From an uncultured Planctomycetaceae bacterium (lineage in GTDB: Bacteria; Planctomycetota; Planctomycetia; Pirellulales; UBA1268): DNA of 36,683 bases. Position numbers and translations under genes: made by a program. The stretch covers positions 1-36,683 of the forward strand of contig CAIWZS010000492.1 in NCBI GenBank assembly GCA_903917235.1. The letters are read 5' to 3'. Positions 8,641 through 16,119 of this stretch are shown here, in pieces (position 1 is the first letter of the stretch; every line of letters begins with the position of its first letter). Below the pieces are notes generated by a model, which did not search any database, was not told where the DNA came from, and worked only from the letters and a program-made list of their open reading frames with translations.

Positions 8641-9030
8641 CACGTGGAAAAAGCCATCCATGGCCTTTTTCCACTGATGGAGGACGCTGCGTCGTGCAGC
8701 GACACGTGGAAAAGCCGTCCATAACGCCGCAGCCGATCGGCGGCGCAGGCGCTGAACCTTCGTAATGCACGCCTCCAGCCGCACGCATGCCCTCGTGGCG
8801 CACGCCTCGAAGCGTGCGAATGCGGCCCCACTGCCGTTCGACCCGAGTCCTCGGGCCCGACGTCCCCTCCAGCGGCACGCGTCTCCGTGCCACCCTGACG
8901 CTCGCTCGCTCGCACGCCTGGAGACGTGCGCCACGGACGGCAGATCAGGCACATGGTTGAAGGCACCGCATGCCACGCCCTCCGTGAGACGCAGCGGGCG
9001 CCACGGACGGTGCACTCGGGCGGGTGGCAC
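8641..9030. repeat. intergenic stretch with repeats and stem-loops
   Basis: No convincing gene lies between the FKBP stop and the alcohol dehydrogenase stop. It holds two near-identical 20-base direct repeats (8641-8661 and 8703-8722, differing by one A and one base change). It also has three short stem-loops with GCACG/CGTGC-type stems: 8799-8818 (7-bp stem), 8874-8891 (6-bp stem) and 8911-8930 (6-bp stem). The 13-base word gcgccacggacgg occurs twice, near 8929 and 8999. The repeats resemble the remains of dispersed palindromic elements rather than a coding region. Confidence 0.55.
8644..8674 (+). terminator. hairpin after FKBP gene
   Basis: GTGGAAAAAGCC at 8644-8655 pairs with GGCCTTTTTCCAC at 8662-8674 with one bulged base. 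The hairpin lies seven bases after the FKBP stop. The T-run lies inside the right arm rather than after it, so it could slow transcription in either direction or be part of a dispersed repeat. The left arm and its flank (8641-8661) recur almost unchanged at 8703-8722. Confidence 0.5.
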
Positions 9031-9039
9031 CGACGCGGA

Positions 9040-10071
9040 TCAGTCGTCGAGCTCGATGACGGCCTTGATCACGCCGCTGCCCGGCTCGAGGAGCCTCGGA
9101 AACGCGGCGGCGGCCTCGGCGAACGCGACACGATGCGTGATCCAGGGCGCCGTGTCGATCCGGCCGGCGTCGATGAGGCCGATGATCCGCGGAAAGTCCC
9201 GCGACAGCGCGTTGCGGCTCGCGAGGATCGACAGCTCGCGACGGTGCATGATCGCCGCATGCGAGAAGCGAAGCTCGGCCTGCGTGATCCCCACGTAGAC
9301 GAGGCGACCGCCGAAGGCACACGCCTCGAGCGCCCGCGACATGCTCGCGACGCTCCCGGTCGCGTCGATGACGACCTCCGCGAGGCGCCCGTCGGTGAGC
9401 CGCCCGAGCGCGTCGATGTCGCTCGCGGTGCCGTCGGCGAGGATCGTGTCCGCCACGCCCATCCTCGACCGCACGAATTCGAGCCGCGGAGCGGCGGTGT
9501 CCATCACGATCACCCGCGCCCTCGAGAGCTTGGCGAACTCCACGGCCGACAGGCCGATTGGACCCGCCCCGATCACGAGCACCGTCTCGGCGGGGGTCGG
9601 CCCGCCACGGTCCACGGCGTGGCAGCCGATCGCGAGCGTCTCGACGAGCGCGTTCTGCGCGTGGGAGAGGCGTGGCGAGGGGTGGAGCTTCCGGGCCGGC
9701 AGGGCATAGAGCCGCCGCAGACCCCCATCGCAGTGCACGCCGAGCGTCTGGTTGTGCTCGCAGCAGTTCGTCAGGCCACGCCGACACGCATGGCACCGCT
9801 GGCAGTTGAGATAGGGCTCGACGGAGCAGCGGTCGCCGGGCCTGACGTTCGTGACGCCATCCCCGACGGCCAGCACCTCCACGCCGAGTTCGTGTCCCGG
9901 GATGCGCGGGTAGTCGAAGTAGGGCATCTTGCCGAGGTAGCCGGCGTAGTCGGTGCCGCACACGCCGACGGCATGCACCCGCACGACCGCCTCTCCGGCC
10001 GCCGGCGCGGGGGGCTCGGGCACGTCGGTGTACGTGGCGTCATGGGGGGCGTCGAAGACGAGGGCCTGCAT
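9040..10071 (-). CDS. zinc-dependent alcohol/polyol dehydrogenase (MDR family)
   Basis: A medium-chain dehydrogenase of 343 residues. The GroES-like domain carries the catalytic zinc ligands Cys in HAVGVCGTDYAGY (about residue 36) and His-Glu in PGHELGVEV, and the four-cysteine structural zinc loop CQRCHACRRGLTNCC. The Rossmann domain begins at VLVIGAGPIGLSAVEFAK, followed by an acidic residue after the next strand (VIVMDTA), which usually means NAD preference. The ATG at 10071 was chosen because upstream sequence has no family similarity. It is the last gene of the minus-strand sugar operon, 46 bases after the amidohydrolase. It probably oxidises a sugar or sugar-acid intermediate; the exact substrate is unknown. 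Confidence 0.85.
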   Translation of the reverse strand: MQALVFDAPHDATYTDVPEPPAPAAGEAVVRVHAVGVCGTDYAGYLGKMPYFDYPRIPGHELGVEVLAVGDGVTNVRPGDRCSVEPYLNCQRCHACRRGLTNCCEHNQTLGVHCDGGLRRLYALPARKLHPSPRLSHAQNALVETLAIGCHAVDRGGPTPAETVLVIGAGPIGLSAVEFAKLSRARVIVMDTAAPRLEFVRSRMGVADTILADGTASDIDALGRLTDGRLAEVVIDATGSVASMSRALEACAFGGRLVYVGITQAELRFSHAAIMHRRELSILASRNALSRDFPRIIGLIDAGRIDTAPWITHRVAFAEAAAAFPRLLEPGSGVIKAVIELDD

Positions 10072-10117
10072 CGTGACGGCTCCAGGGTGGGTGATGATCG
10101 AGTCGGGGAAGGGCCCG

Positions 10118-10960
10118 TCAAGCCAGGCCGTAGAACCGCGCGGCCGTGCCGCCGAGGATCGCCTCGCGCTCCCCCTCCGCCAACGTCCCGATGAACGTCG
10201 TGACGATGTCCACGACCGCCGCATAGTCGCCCGAGAGCAGGCAGACCGGCCAGTCGCTTCCGAACATCAGCCGGTCGGGCCGGAACGCGGCCAACGCCAC
10301 GTCGAGGTAGGGCGTGAAGTCCTCACGCCGCCAGCGGCACCAGGCCGCCTCCGTGACGAGCCCCGAGAGCTTGCACGACACGTTGGGATGACGCGCGAGT
10401 GCCTCGATCTCGCGCCGCCACGACGCGAACTCGGGCGCCGCCGGGCCGAGTGTGATCCGCGGCTTGGCGAGGTGATCGAGCACGAAGGGCTGCTCCGGCA
10501 GGAGACCGGCGAGTTCGACGGCCGCCGGCAACTGCGGCGGGAAGAGGAGAAGGTCGTAGGTGAGGCCGAAGGCGTGGAGATGCCCGAGGCCCCGGACGAA
10601 GTCGGGCTCGAGGAGGAACTTCGGGTCGGGCTCGTCCTGCACGACATGGCGCACGCCGACGAATCGCTCGCGACGCGAGAGCGGCTCGAGCGTCGCCACG
10701 ACGTCGGGATCCCGCAGGTCGACCCAGCCGACCACGCCGCGCACGAACGGATCGGCGGCGGCGAGTTCGAGCAGCCAGCGCGTCTCCACGAGCGACTGCC
10801 GGGCCTGCACGGCGACGCTGCCACCGATGCCGTGCGGCCTGGCGACGTCGGCCAGATCACCCGGCAGGAAATCCCGCGCGATGCGTTCCATTCCGGCGCC
10901 GATCCACGGGTACTCCGCGGGTGCGTACCGCCAGAAGTGCTGATGGGCGTCGATCCGCAT
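10118..10960 (-). CDS. amidohydrolase, L-fuconolactonase-like
   Basis: A protein of 280 residues of the amidohydrolase 2 family. It starts directly with the metal-binding motif MRIDAHQHFWRY; later come GVRHVVQDEPD, FVLDHLAKPRI, NVSCKLSGL and the terminal Asp motif MFGSDWPVC. This pattern is the one seen in L-fuconolactone and related sugar-lactone hydrolases. The neighbouring FucU and fucose-dehydrogenase-like genes fit that role: the lactone made by the dehydrogenase would be opened here to L-fuconate. It lies eight bases after the aldo/keto reductase gene. Hydrolysis of a different aldonolactone is possible. Confidence 0.82.
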   Translation of the reverse strand: MRIDAHQHFWRYAPAEYPWIGAGMERIARDFLPGDLADVARPHGIGGSVAVQARQSLVETRWLLELAAADPFVRGVVGWVDLRDPDVVATLEPLSRRERFVGVRHVVQDEPDPKFLLEPDFVRGLGHLHAFGLTYDLLLFPPQLPAAVELAGLLPEQPFVLDHLAKPRITLGPAAPEFASWRREIEALARHPNVSCKLSGLVTEAAWCRWRREDFTPYLDVALAAFRPDRLMFGSDWPVCLLSGDYAAVVDIVTTFIGTLAEGEREAILGGTAARFYGLA

Positions 10961-10968
10961 GGGTCCCC

Positions 10969-11901
10969 TCAGTTGTTCTCGGCCAAACCTTCGACGTGCC
11001 CGACGTTTTTCACCGGGGCGAAGATCGCCTGCACGTCACGGACGAGGTCGGTGTCGAGCGGCTCGGCGGCCCATGCGGCCCACGCCCGCACGTTGGCGGG
11101 GTTGGCACTGCCCGCCACGGTCGTGGCGATGCGGTCGTCGGCCAGGGAAAACTGCAGCGCGAGCTTCGCGATCGACGAGCCGCGCGACCGGCACAGTTCG
11201 GCCGCACGGCGCGCCGCGGCCTTCACCGGTTCCGGCTCCTTGAGCCACGCCGGCAGCGGGGCGTCGGTGAGCAGCCGGGCGCTGAAGGGGCCGGCGTTCA
11301 TGACGCCGATGCCCCGCTCGCGGAGGAACGGGATGGTCTCGTCGGCCAGGCGGGTGTTCTGCAGCGTGTACTGGTTGTAGCTCAGCACGCAGTCCACGTC
11401 GGTCCGTTCACAGATCCAGCGGAAGATCTTCTGCGGATAGCCCGAGAATCCCACGAACCGCACCTTGCCGGCCGCCTGGATCCTCCGCAGCGCCGGCAGC
11501 GTCTCCTCGACGATCTGCACGAGCGGCACGAACTCGACGTCGTGGCAGAGCACGATGTCGAGGTGGTCGGTGCCGAGGCGGTGGAGCGACACGTCGACGC
11601 TCTCCGCCACCCGCCGGGCCGAGAAGTCGAAGTGGGCGAGGTCGTAACGGCCGAGCTTCGTGCAGAGCAGGTAGGAGTCGCGCGGCACGCCCCGCAGCGC
11701 CACGCCGAGGAGCACCTCGCTCATGCCCCGGCCGTAGAAGGGGCTCGTGTCCACGAGGTTCATGCCGCAGTCGAGGGCGGCACGGACGCTCGCGAGGGCC
11801 TCGTCGACCGTCACCTGCCGGAACTCCTGGCCGAGGGAGCTCGCACCGAAGGAGAGGATCGGGACGTCGAGGCCGGTGCGGCCCAGCGGACGCGTCTGCA
11901 T
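10969..11901 (-). CDS. aldo/keto reductase, L-fucose/L-galactose dehydrogenase-like
   Basis: A TIM-barrel oxidoreductase of 310 residues. It starts with MQTRPLGRTGLDV; a GTG two codons earlier is possible but has no ribosome binding site. Catalytic residues are visible as NLVDTSPFYG (Asp, Tyr), LLCTKLGRYD (Lys) and DIVLCHDVEF (His). The segments VRFVGFSGYP, GVMNAGPFSARLL and AWLKEPEPVKAAA resemble plant L-galactose dehydrogenase and bacterial D-threo-aldose/L-fucose dehydrogenases. The probable reaction is NAD(P)-dependent oxidation of the sugar pyranose to its lactone. Its position between fucU and a lactonase-like gene supports this reading. Confidence 0.85.
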   Translation of the reverse strand: MQTRPLGRTGLDVPILSFGASSLGQEFRQVTVDEALASVRAALDCGMNLVDTSPFYGRGMSEVLLGVALRGVPRDSYLLCTKLGRYDLAHFDFSARRVAESVDVSLHRLGTDHLDIVLCHDVEFVPLVQIVEETLPALRRIQAAGKVRFVGFSGYPQKIFRWICERTDVDCVLSYNQYTLQNTRLADETIPFLRERGIGVMNAGPFSARLLTDAPLPAWLKEPEPVKAAARRAAELCRSRGSSIAKLALQFSLADDRIATTVAGSANPANVRAWAAWAAEPLDTDLVRDVQAIFAPVKNVGHVEGLAENN

Positions 11902-11952
11902 ACGCACTCTCGGAGGGAATGTCGGGCGACGCCCAGGCGGCGCCCCGGTGTG

Positions 11953-12405
11953 TCAGAACGTCCGACAGCCGAGCGTCAGGAGGAGGTTGGCCCAGGGCTG
12001 GGTGTCGGCCGTCTGGATCGTGAGCACGTGGTCCGGCGACGCCACCGCCGCGTAGAAGTCCCACTTCACGATCGGCTCGAGGACGAGCCGCGTGCCGGCG
12101 GCGGCGATGATGCGGCGATACTCCTCCCACGCCGGCGGATCTCCCGGCGTGGCGGCGGCGTATGAGTCGCTCCGGTCGACGCCCATCGTGTGAACGGCGT
12201 CGATCCGCACGGTCGCGAGCACGGCCGCGAAGGCCTGCGCCACCGTCGGGATGCCCGGCGCCAGCTGGAGCGACACGAGCTCGGCTCGCGGCCCGCGCTT
12301 GTCGAGCGCGGGATAGTTGCCGTCGGCGATGAGCACCTTCGAGTGGTGCCCCGACCGGGCGAGGATCGCGAGGATGTCGGGGTGGAGCAGCGGTGTGTCG
12401 AGCAT
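11953..12405 (-). CDS. fucU: RbsD/FucU-family L-fucose mutarotase-like protein
   Basis: A protein of 150 residues, close to the 140 of E. coli FucU. It opens with LLHPDILAILARSGHHSKVLIADGNYPA, the active-site His/Asp region of the RbsD/FucU family, and ends with VLTIQTADTQPWANLLLTLG. The FucU branch (rather than RbsD) is favoured by this wording and by its neighbours. It interconverts alpha and beta anomers of the sugar, supplying the form that the dehydrogenase uses. It lies 51 bases upstream of the aldo/keto reductase and 75 bases after the isomerase gene. Confidence 0.85.
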   Translation of the reverse strand: MLDTPLLHPDILAILARSGHHSKVLIADGNYPALDKRGPRAELVSLQLAPGIPTVAQAFAAVLATVRIDAVHTMGVDRSDSYAAATPGDPPAWEEYRRIIAAAGTRLVLEPIVKWDFYAAVASPDHVLTIQTADTQPWANLLLTLGCRTF

Positions 12406-12480
12406 GGGGGAGTGCCTCGGGGCTGCGGGTGGACGTGGCAGGCCGTGTGGTGTCGTGGGGGGGCCATCTCCGCGCCGCCG

Positions 12481-13368
12481 TCACACGGCGACGAGCGATC
12501 GCACGCTCTCGACGCTCTGCCGTGCCGCCTCCAACGGCGTCGGCAGCGGAAACACCTCCGCCGAGAGATGCCCACGGTAGCCGATCCGCCGCAGCGCGGC
12601 GACGACGCGCGGCATGTCCGCGTGGCCGAAACCGACGGCGCGGCGGTTGGAGTCGGCCCAGTGCACGTGCCCCACGAGCTCGCCGCACGCCACGAGCGTC
12701 GCGGCCGGGTCCGCCTCCTCGATCTGCATGTGGAAGAGATCGCACAGGAGCCGCACCGTGGCACCGGACGAGAGGCGCGTGCGCAGGAACGCGGCCGCCT
12801 CCTCCTGCCGGTTGAAGAGATCGGTCTCGTACCGGTTGAGCGGCTCGTAGAGGAGGGGCTGCCCGTGGCCGGCGGCCCGCGCGCCGAGCTCGTCGAGCGC
12901 CGCCGCGAGATGTTCGAGGGCCGCCTCGCGGTCCACACCCTCGCCGGTGCGGCCCTGCATCGAGCCGAGAATCGCCGGCGCACCGAGACGGCCGGCGGCG
13001 TCGATGACCTCCGCGATGAAGGCGCGGGCCCGCGCCCGGATGCCCGCGTCGGCATGGCAGAGGTGCAGACCGTGCCTGATCCACCCCGCGCCGGTGCCCA
13101 CCGCCGCGAGGCCGAGGCCGAGATCACCGAGGAGGTCCCGGAGGAACGCCCCGGGAAACGCCTCGGCGCCCCCGCCGGCCGGGAAGATCTCGACCGCATC
13201 GAAGCCGAGGTCCGCGGCGAGCCGGCAGCAGGCCTCCAGCCCGCGCTCGAGCGCGGAGGTCGGCCCGGTCAGGCCCGGCGGCTCGCCTGCCGCGAACTCC
13301 CCGGCGTGGAAGACGAACGGGCCGCGACGCGCCTCGGGCACCAGGCAGATCGTGACGGCCGAGCGCAT
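12481..13368 (-). CDS. sugar isomerase/epimerase, hydroxypyruvate-isomerase-like TIM barrel
   Basis: A protein of 295 residues of the xylose isomerase-like TIM-barrel superfamily. Likely metal ligands are spread as expected: Glu in LLYEPLNRYE, Asp in RLLCDLFHMQIEE, His in GHVHWADSNRR and Glu in LSAEVFPLP. The FHMQIEE and HWADSN segments resemble hydroxypyruvate isomerase and D-psicose/tagatose epimerase relatives. The gene begins four bases after the stop of the upstream epimerase-like gene, so the two are almost certainly co-translated. The actual substrate is not known; a ketose or keto-acid sugar of this pathway is the natural guess. Confidence 0.8.
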   Translation of the reverse strand: MRSAVTICLVPEARRGPFVFHAGEFAAGEPPGLTGPTSALERGLEACCRLAADLGFDAVEIFPAGGGAEAFPGAFLRDLLGDLGLGLAAVGTGAGWIRHGLHLCHADAGIRARARAFIAEVIDAAGRLGAPAILGSMQGRTGEGVDREAALEHLAAALDELGARAAGHGQPLLYEPLNRYETDLFNRQEEAAAFLRTRLSSGATVRLLCDLFHMQIEEADPAATLVACGELVGHVHWADSNRRAVGFGHADMPRVVAALRRIGYRGHLSAEVFPLPTPLEAARQSVESVRSLVAV

Positions 13369-13372
13369 CGCG

Positions 13373-14620
13373 TCACCCGAGGAAGAGCGGACGCAGGTGC
13401 CGCTCGAGGATGTTGTCGGTGACCTGTCGGGCGACGATGGACCGGTTGGTCACGAGCAGGTCGGTGTAGCGACGGCCCTCTTTGGCCGCGAGCTTGAAGG
13501 CCACGTGGAGCAATTGGCGCACGTGCGGGTTGAAGTCGGGACAGGCGGGCACGTGGCGGATCGCCGCCGCCAGCCGCGGTCCGTCCCACGTGTTCACCTC
13601 GGCCGCGCTCGGCAGCCGTGACCGGTCGATGTCGATCACCGCGGCATAGGGCCCGCACAGCTCGTCGACGTGATCGAGCGCGGTCGCGTAGATCTCGCGG
13701 GCCAGTTCGAGGCCGTCGCCTCCCGCCTCCGCGAGGCCGATGAGCTCCTCGAGCCAGGTCGTGCCGGCCGTCTTCAGATGCACGCCGGCCCCGGTGCGCT
13801 CGAGCGTGCGACGGATGACGGGGTAGAGCGAGAACTTGTCGCTCCCGGAGTGCACCGAGAGCTTCGCGCCCGCGGGAAGCCCATAGCGCCTCGCCGCATG
13901 GCCGAGCACGGCGACGTCGTCGGAGAACTCCCGCTCGAACGCCGCCAGATCCCCCACGTAGTCCACCCCCTTGTTGAACCGTCCGGTGAACTTCGGCGCG
14001 ATCGTCGCGAGCGGCACGCCCTCGTCGGCGAGGAGGGCGAGGATGACGAGCAGGTCCGGCGGCGTCTGCGGCGCGTCGGTCTCGTCCATGCTCACCTCGA
14101 TCACCGCGTCCGACCCGCGGCGAGCGCGGATGTGGCGGAAGATCCGCCCCGCCTCGCGGCAGGCCGAGAGGTAGGTGCGGGTGATCGCCGCGAGCCGGTC
14201 CGGCGTGAGGACGAGCGGCGCGTCGATCCCGTCCACGGGCACGGCCGTTGCCAGCTCCGGGTGGCGGGCCGCGAAGGCGGCGATGTCGGCATCGGCGGGG
14301 GGCGTGCCGATCGCATCCGCCACGTCGATCGTGAAAAAGTCACTCGACTCGAGGTAGCGGTCCACCGTGTCGAGCCGGATGTGGTCGGCGTCGACGAACC
14401 AGGGATGCGGCCAGCCGCGCGCGGCCACCGCCGCGGCCGCAGCCGCCCGCACGCTCGCCGGCTCACTGCCGATGAAGGCGTGCTCGCGGTTCGACTTGTT
14501 CCACACCGGCGCGACGACGACGCCGTCGGCCGCGAGCCGCTCGAAGGCGGCCAGCTGCGCCTCCGCCTCGTGGGCGAAGCGGTCACCGACACCGAACGAC
14601 AAACGCGGCAGCTCGGGCAT
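13373..14620 (-). CDS. tagaturonate epimerase (UxaE)-family protein
   Basis: A protein of 415 residues. I recognise it, with moderate certainty, as a member of the UxaE tagaturonate epimerase family. The opening LSFGVGDRF, the central WFVDADHIRLDTVDRYLESSDFFTIDVAD, IEVSMDETD, APKFTGRFNKGVDYVGDL and KLSVHSGSDKFSLYP give Asp, His and Glu residues that could bind a metal in a TIM-barrel site. The family includes the archetypal D-tagaturonate C3 epimerase of Thermotoga, but many members sit in other sugar clusters. Here it is followed four bases later by a second isomerase and lies among fucose-type genes, so its substrate may be a ketose of that pathway. The start is fixed by the conserved N-terminus. 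Confidence 0.65.
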   Translation of the reverse strand: MPELPRLSFGVGDRFAHEAEAQLAAFERLAADGVVVAPVWNKSNREHAFIGSEPASVRAAAAAAVAARGWPHPWFVDADHIRLDTVDRYLESSDFFTIDVADAIGTPPADADIAAFAARHPELATAVPVDGIDAPLVLTPDRLAAITRTYLSACREAGRIFRHIRARRGSDAVIEVSMDETDAPQTPPDLLVILALLADEGVPLATIAPKFTGRFNKGVDYVGDLAAFEREFSDDVAVLGHAARRYGLPAGAKLSVHSGSDKFSLYPVIRRTLERTGAGVHLKTAGTTWLEELIGLAEAGGDGLELAREIYATALDHVDELCGPYAAVIDIDRSRLPSAAEVNTWDGPRLAAAIRHVPACPDFNPHVRQLLHVAFKLAAKEGRRYTDLLVTNRSIVARQVTDNILERHLRPLFLG

Positions 14621-14667
14621 GGGGGGCAGTGTACCGGCTCGACGCACGCGGTCACGGGCGGGGGCCG

Positions 14668-16119
14668 TCAGCCGATGATCGCGTCGATCGGGGTGCCGTG
14701 GTCGATCGCCAGCCGCTTGCGGCCCGGCACCTCGAGCCGTCGCGAGTCGAGGCCGAGGAGCTTCAGGATCGTGGCGTGGACGTCGGTCACGTAGTGCCGA
14801 TCCTCCACGGCATGGAAGCCGAGTGCGTCGGTCGCGCCGTGGGCGACGCCCCCCCTGATCCCCCCGCCGGCCAGCCACACCGAGAACGCGAAGGGATGAT
14901 GGTCGCGGCCGTCGGAACCCTGCGAGCCGGGCGTCCGGCCGAACTCGGTCGCGAAGACGACGATCGTCTCGTCGAGCAGGCCGCGCCGGTCGAGATCCGT
15001 GAGCAGCCCGCCGATCGGCTGATCGACCGCGAGCGCGTTCTTCTCGTGATTGGCCTTGAGGCCGCCGTGGGCATCCCATGCGCCCGCCCCGCCGCCGCCG
15101 TGCTGGATCTGGATGAACCGCACGCCGCGCTCGACGAGCCGGCGGCTGGCGAGCAGCTGCGCCGCGAACGCCTTGCAGTGCGGCAGGTCGAGGCCGTAGA
15201 GCCGCTTCGTCTCCTCCGTCTCGCCCGAGAAATCCATCACCTCGGGCACGCTGCGTTGCATCCGGAAGGCCAGCTCGTAGGAGGCGATGCGCGCCGCCGT
15301 GGCCGGGTCGTTCGGATACTCCACGGCGGTGAGTCCGTTCAAACGCTCCACGAGGTCGAAGCCGATCTCCTGCGCCTCGCGCGACATGGCCCGCTCCGGG
15401 CGCCCGAAGTCGAGCGGGTTGGCCGGATCGATCCGCAGGGGCACCGCGTCGTGCGCCGGCCCGAGGTAGTCGCCGTCCTTCCGGTTCCAGTATTCGCGCG
15501 TGCCCATCGAGATGAACTGCGGCAGGTCGTCGTTGAGCGAGCCGAGGCCGTAGTGCACCCAGCCCCCGAGCGTCGGCTGGGGCGGATCGAGCATGTGGCG
15601 GCCGGTGTGAAACTGCGTCTGGGCGCCGTGGTTCGAGTCGGTCGTCCACATCGAGCGGACGACGGCGATCCGATCGATGTTCCGCGCGGTGTGGGGAAAC
15701 CAGTCGCTCACCTCGATGCCGCTCTGCCCGTGCTTCCGGAACCCCACCTGGAGCGGAAAAAGGACGTTCCGCTGCTGGCCGTTGGCGTCGGGGACGGGAG
15801 CCCGCTCCTTCGCGAGCTTCTCGGGGCTCTGCACGTCGGCATATGGCGTCTGGGCGATCGCCGCGCCGGCGTACTTCGTGATCTCCGGCTTCGGGTCGAA
15901 GCTCTCCATGTGGCTCACGCCGCCGTTCATGAAGAGCCAGATGACGCTTCTGGCCTTGGGAGGTGCGTGCGGCCTGCCGTCGGGCGGCGTCCAGACGGCC
16001 GGACTCCCCGCACCCTCGCGGTGCAGGAGCGCACCGAGCGCGAGGCCGGTGAACCCGAGGCCGAGGTCGGCGAGACACGCGCGTCGATGCGGCATCGGCA
16101 TGGTTCGGTCTCCCGGCAT
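14668..16119 (-). CDS. DUF1501 family protein
   Basis: A protein of 483 residues of the DUF1501 family, related to the alkaline phosphatase/sulfatase fold and very abundant in planctomycetes. Typical segments are [75 protein letters not shown] and [23 protein letters not shown]. The N-terminus ([22 protein letters not shown]) looks like a short Tat-type leader with a degenerate twin-arginine. The start codon overlaps the stop of the cytochrome gene (TGATG at 16117-16121), and this pair is a standard planctomycete arrangement. The biochemical role of the family is not established. Confidence 0.9.
   Translation of the reverse strand: MPGDRTMPMPHRRACLADLGLGFTGLALGALLHREGAGSPAVWTPPDGRPHAPPKARSVIWLFMNGGVSHMESFDPKPEITKYAGAAIAQTPYADVQSPEKLAKERAPVPDANGQQRNVLFPLQVGFRKHGQSGIEVSDWFPHTARNIDRIAVVRSMWTTDSNHGAQTQFHTGRHMLDPPQPTLGGWVHYGLGSLNDDLPQFISMGTREYWNRKDGDYLGPAHDAVPLRIDPANPLDFGRPERAMSREAQEIGFDLVERLNGLTAVEYPNDPATAARIASYELAFRMQRSVPEVMDFSGETEETKRLYGLDLPHCKAFAAQLLASRRLVERGVRFIQIQHGGGGAGAWDAHGGLKANHEKNALAVDQPIGGLLTDLDRRGLLDETIVVFATEFGRTPGSQGSDGRDHHPFAFSVWLAGGGIRGGVAHGATDALGFHAVEDRHYVTDVHATILKLLGLDSRRLEVPGRKRLAIDHGTPIDAIIG

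Noticed and set aside
8765-9298. Plus-strand frame spanning the repeat region and the end of the alcohol dehydrogenase gene
   Set aside because: It covers stem-loops and antisense coding sequence, with no domain pattern.
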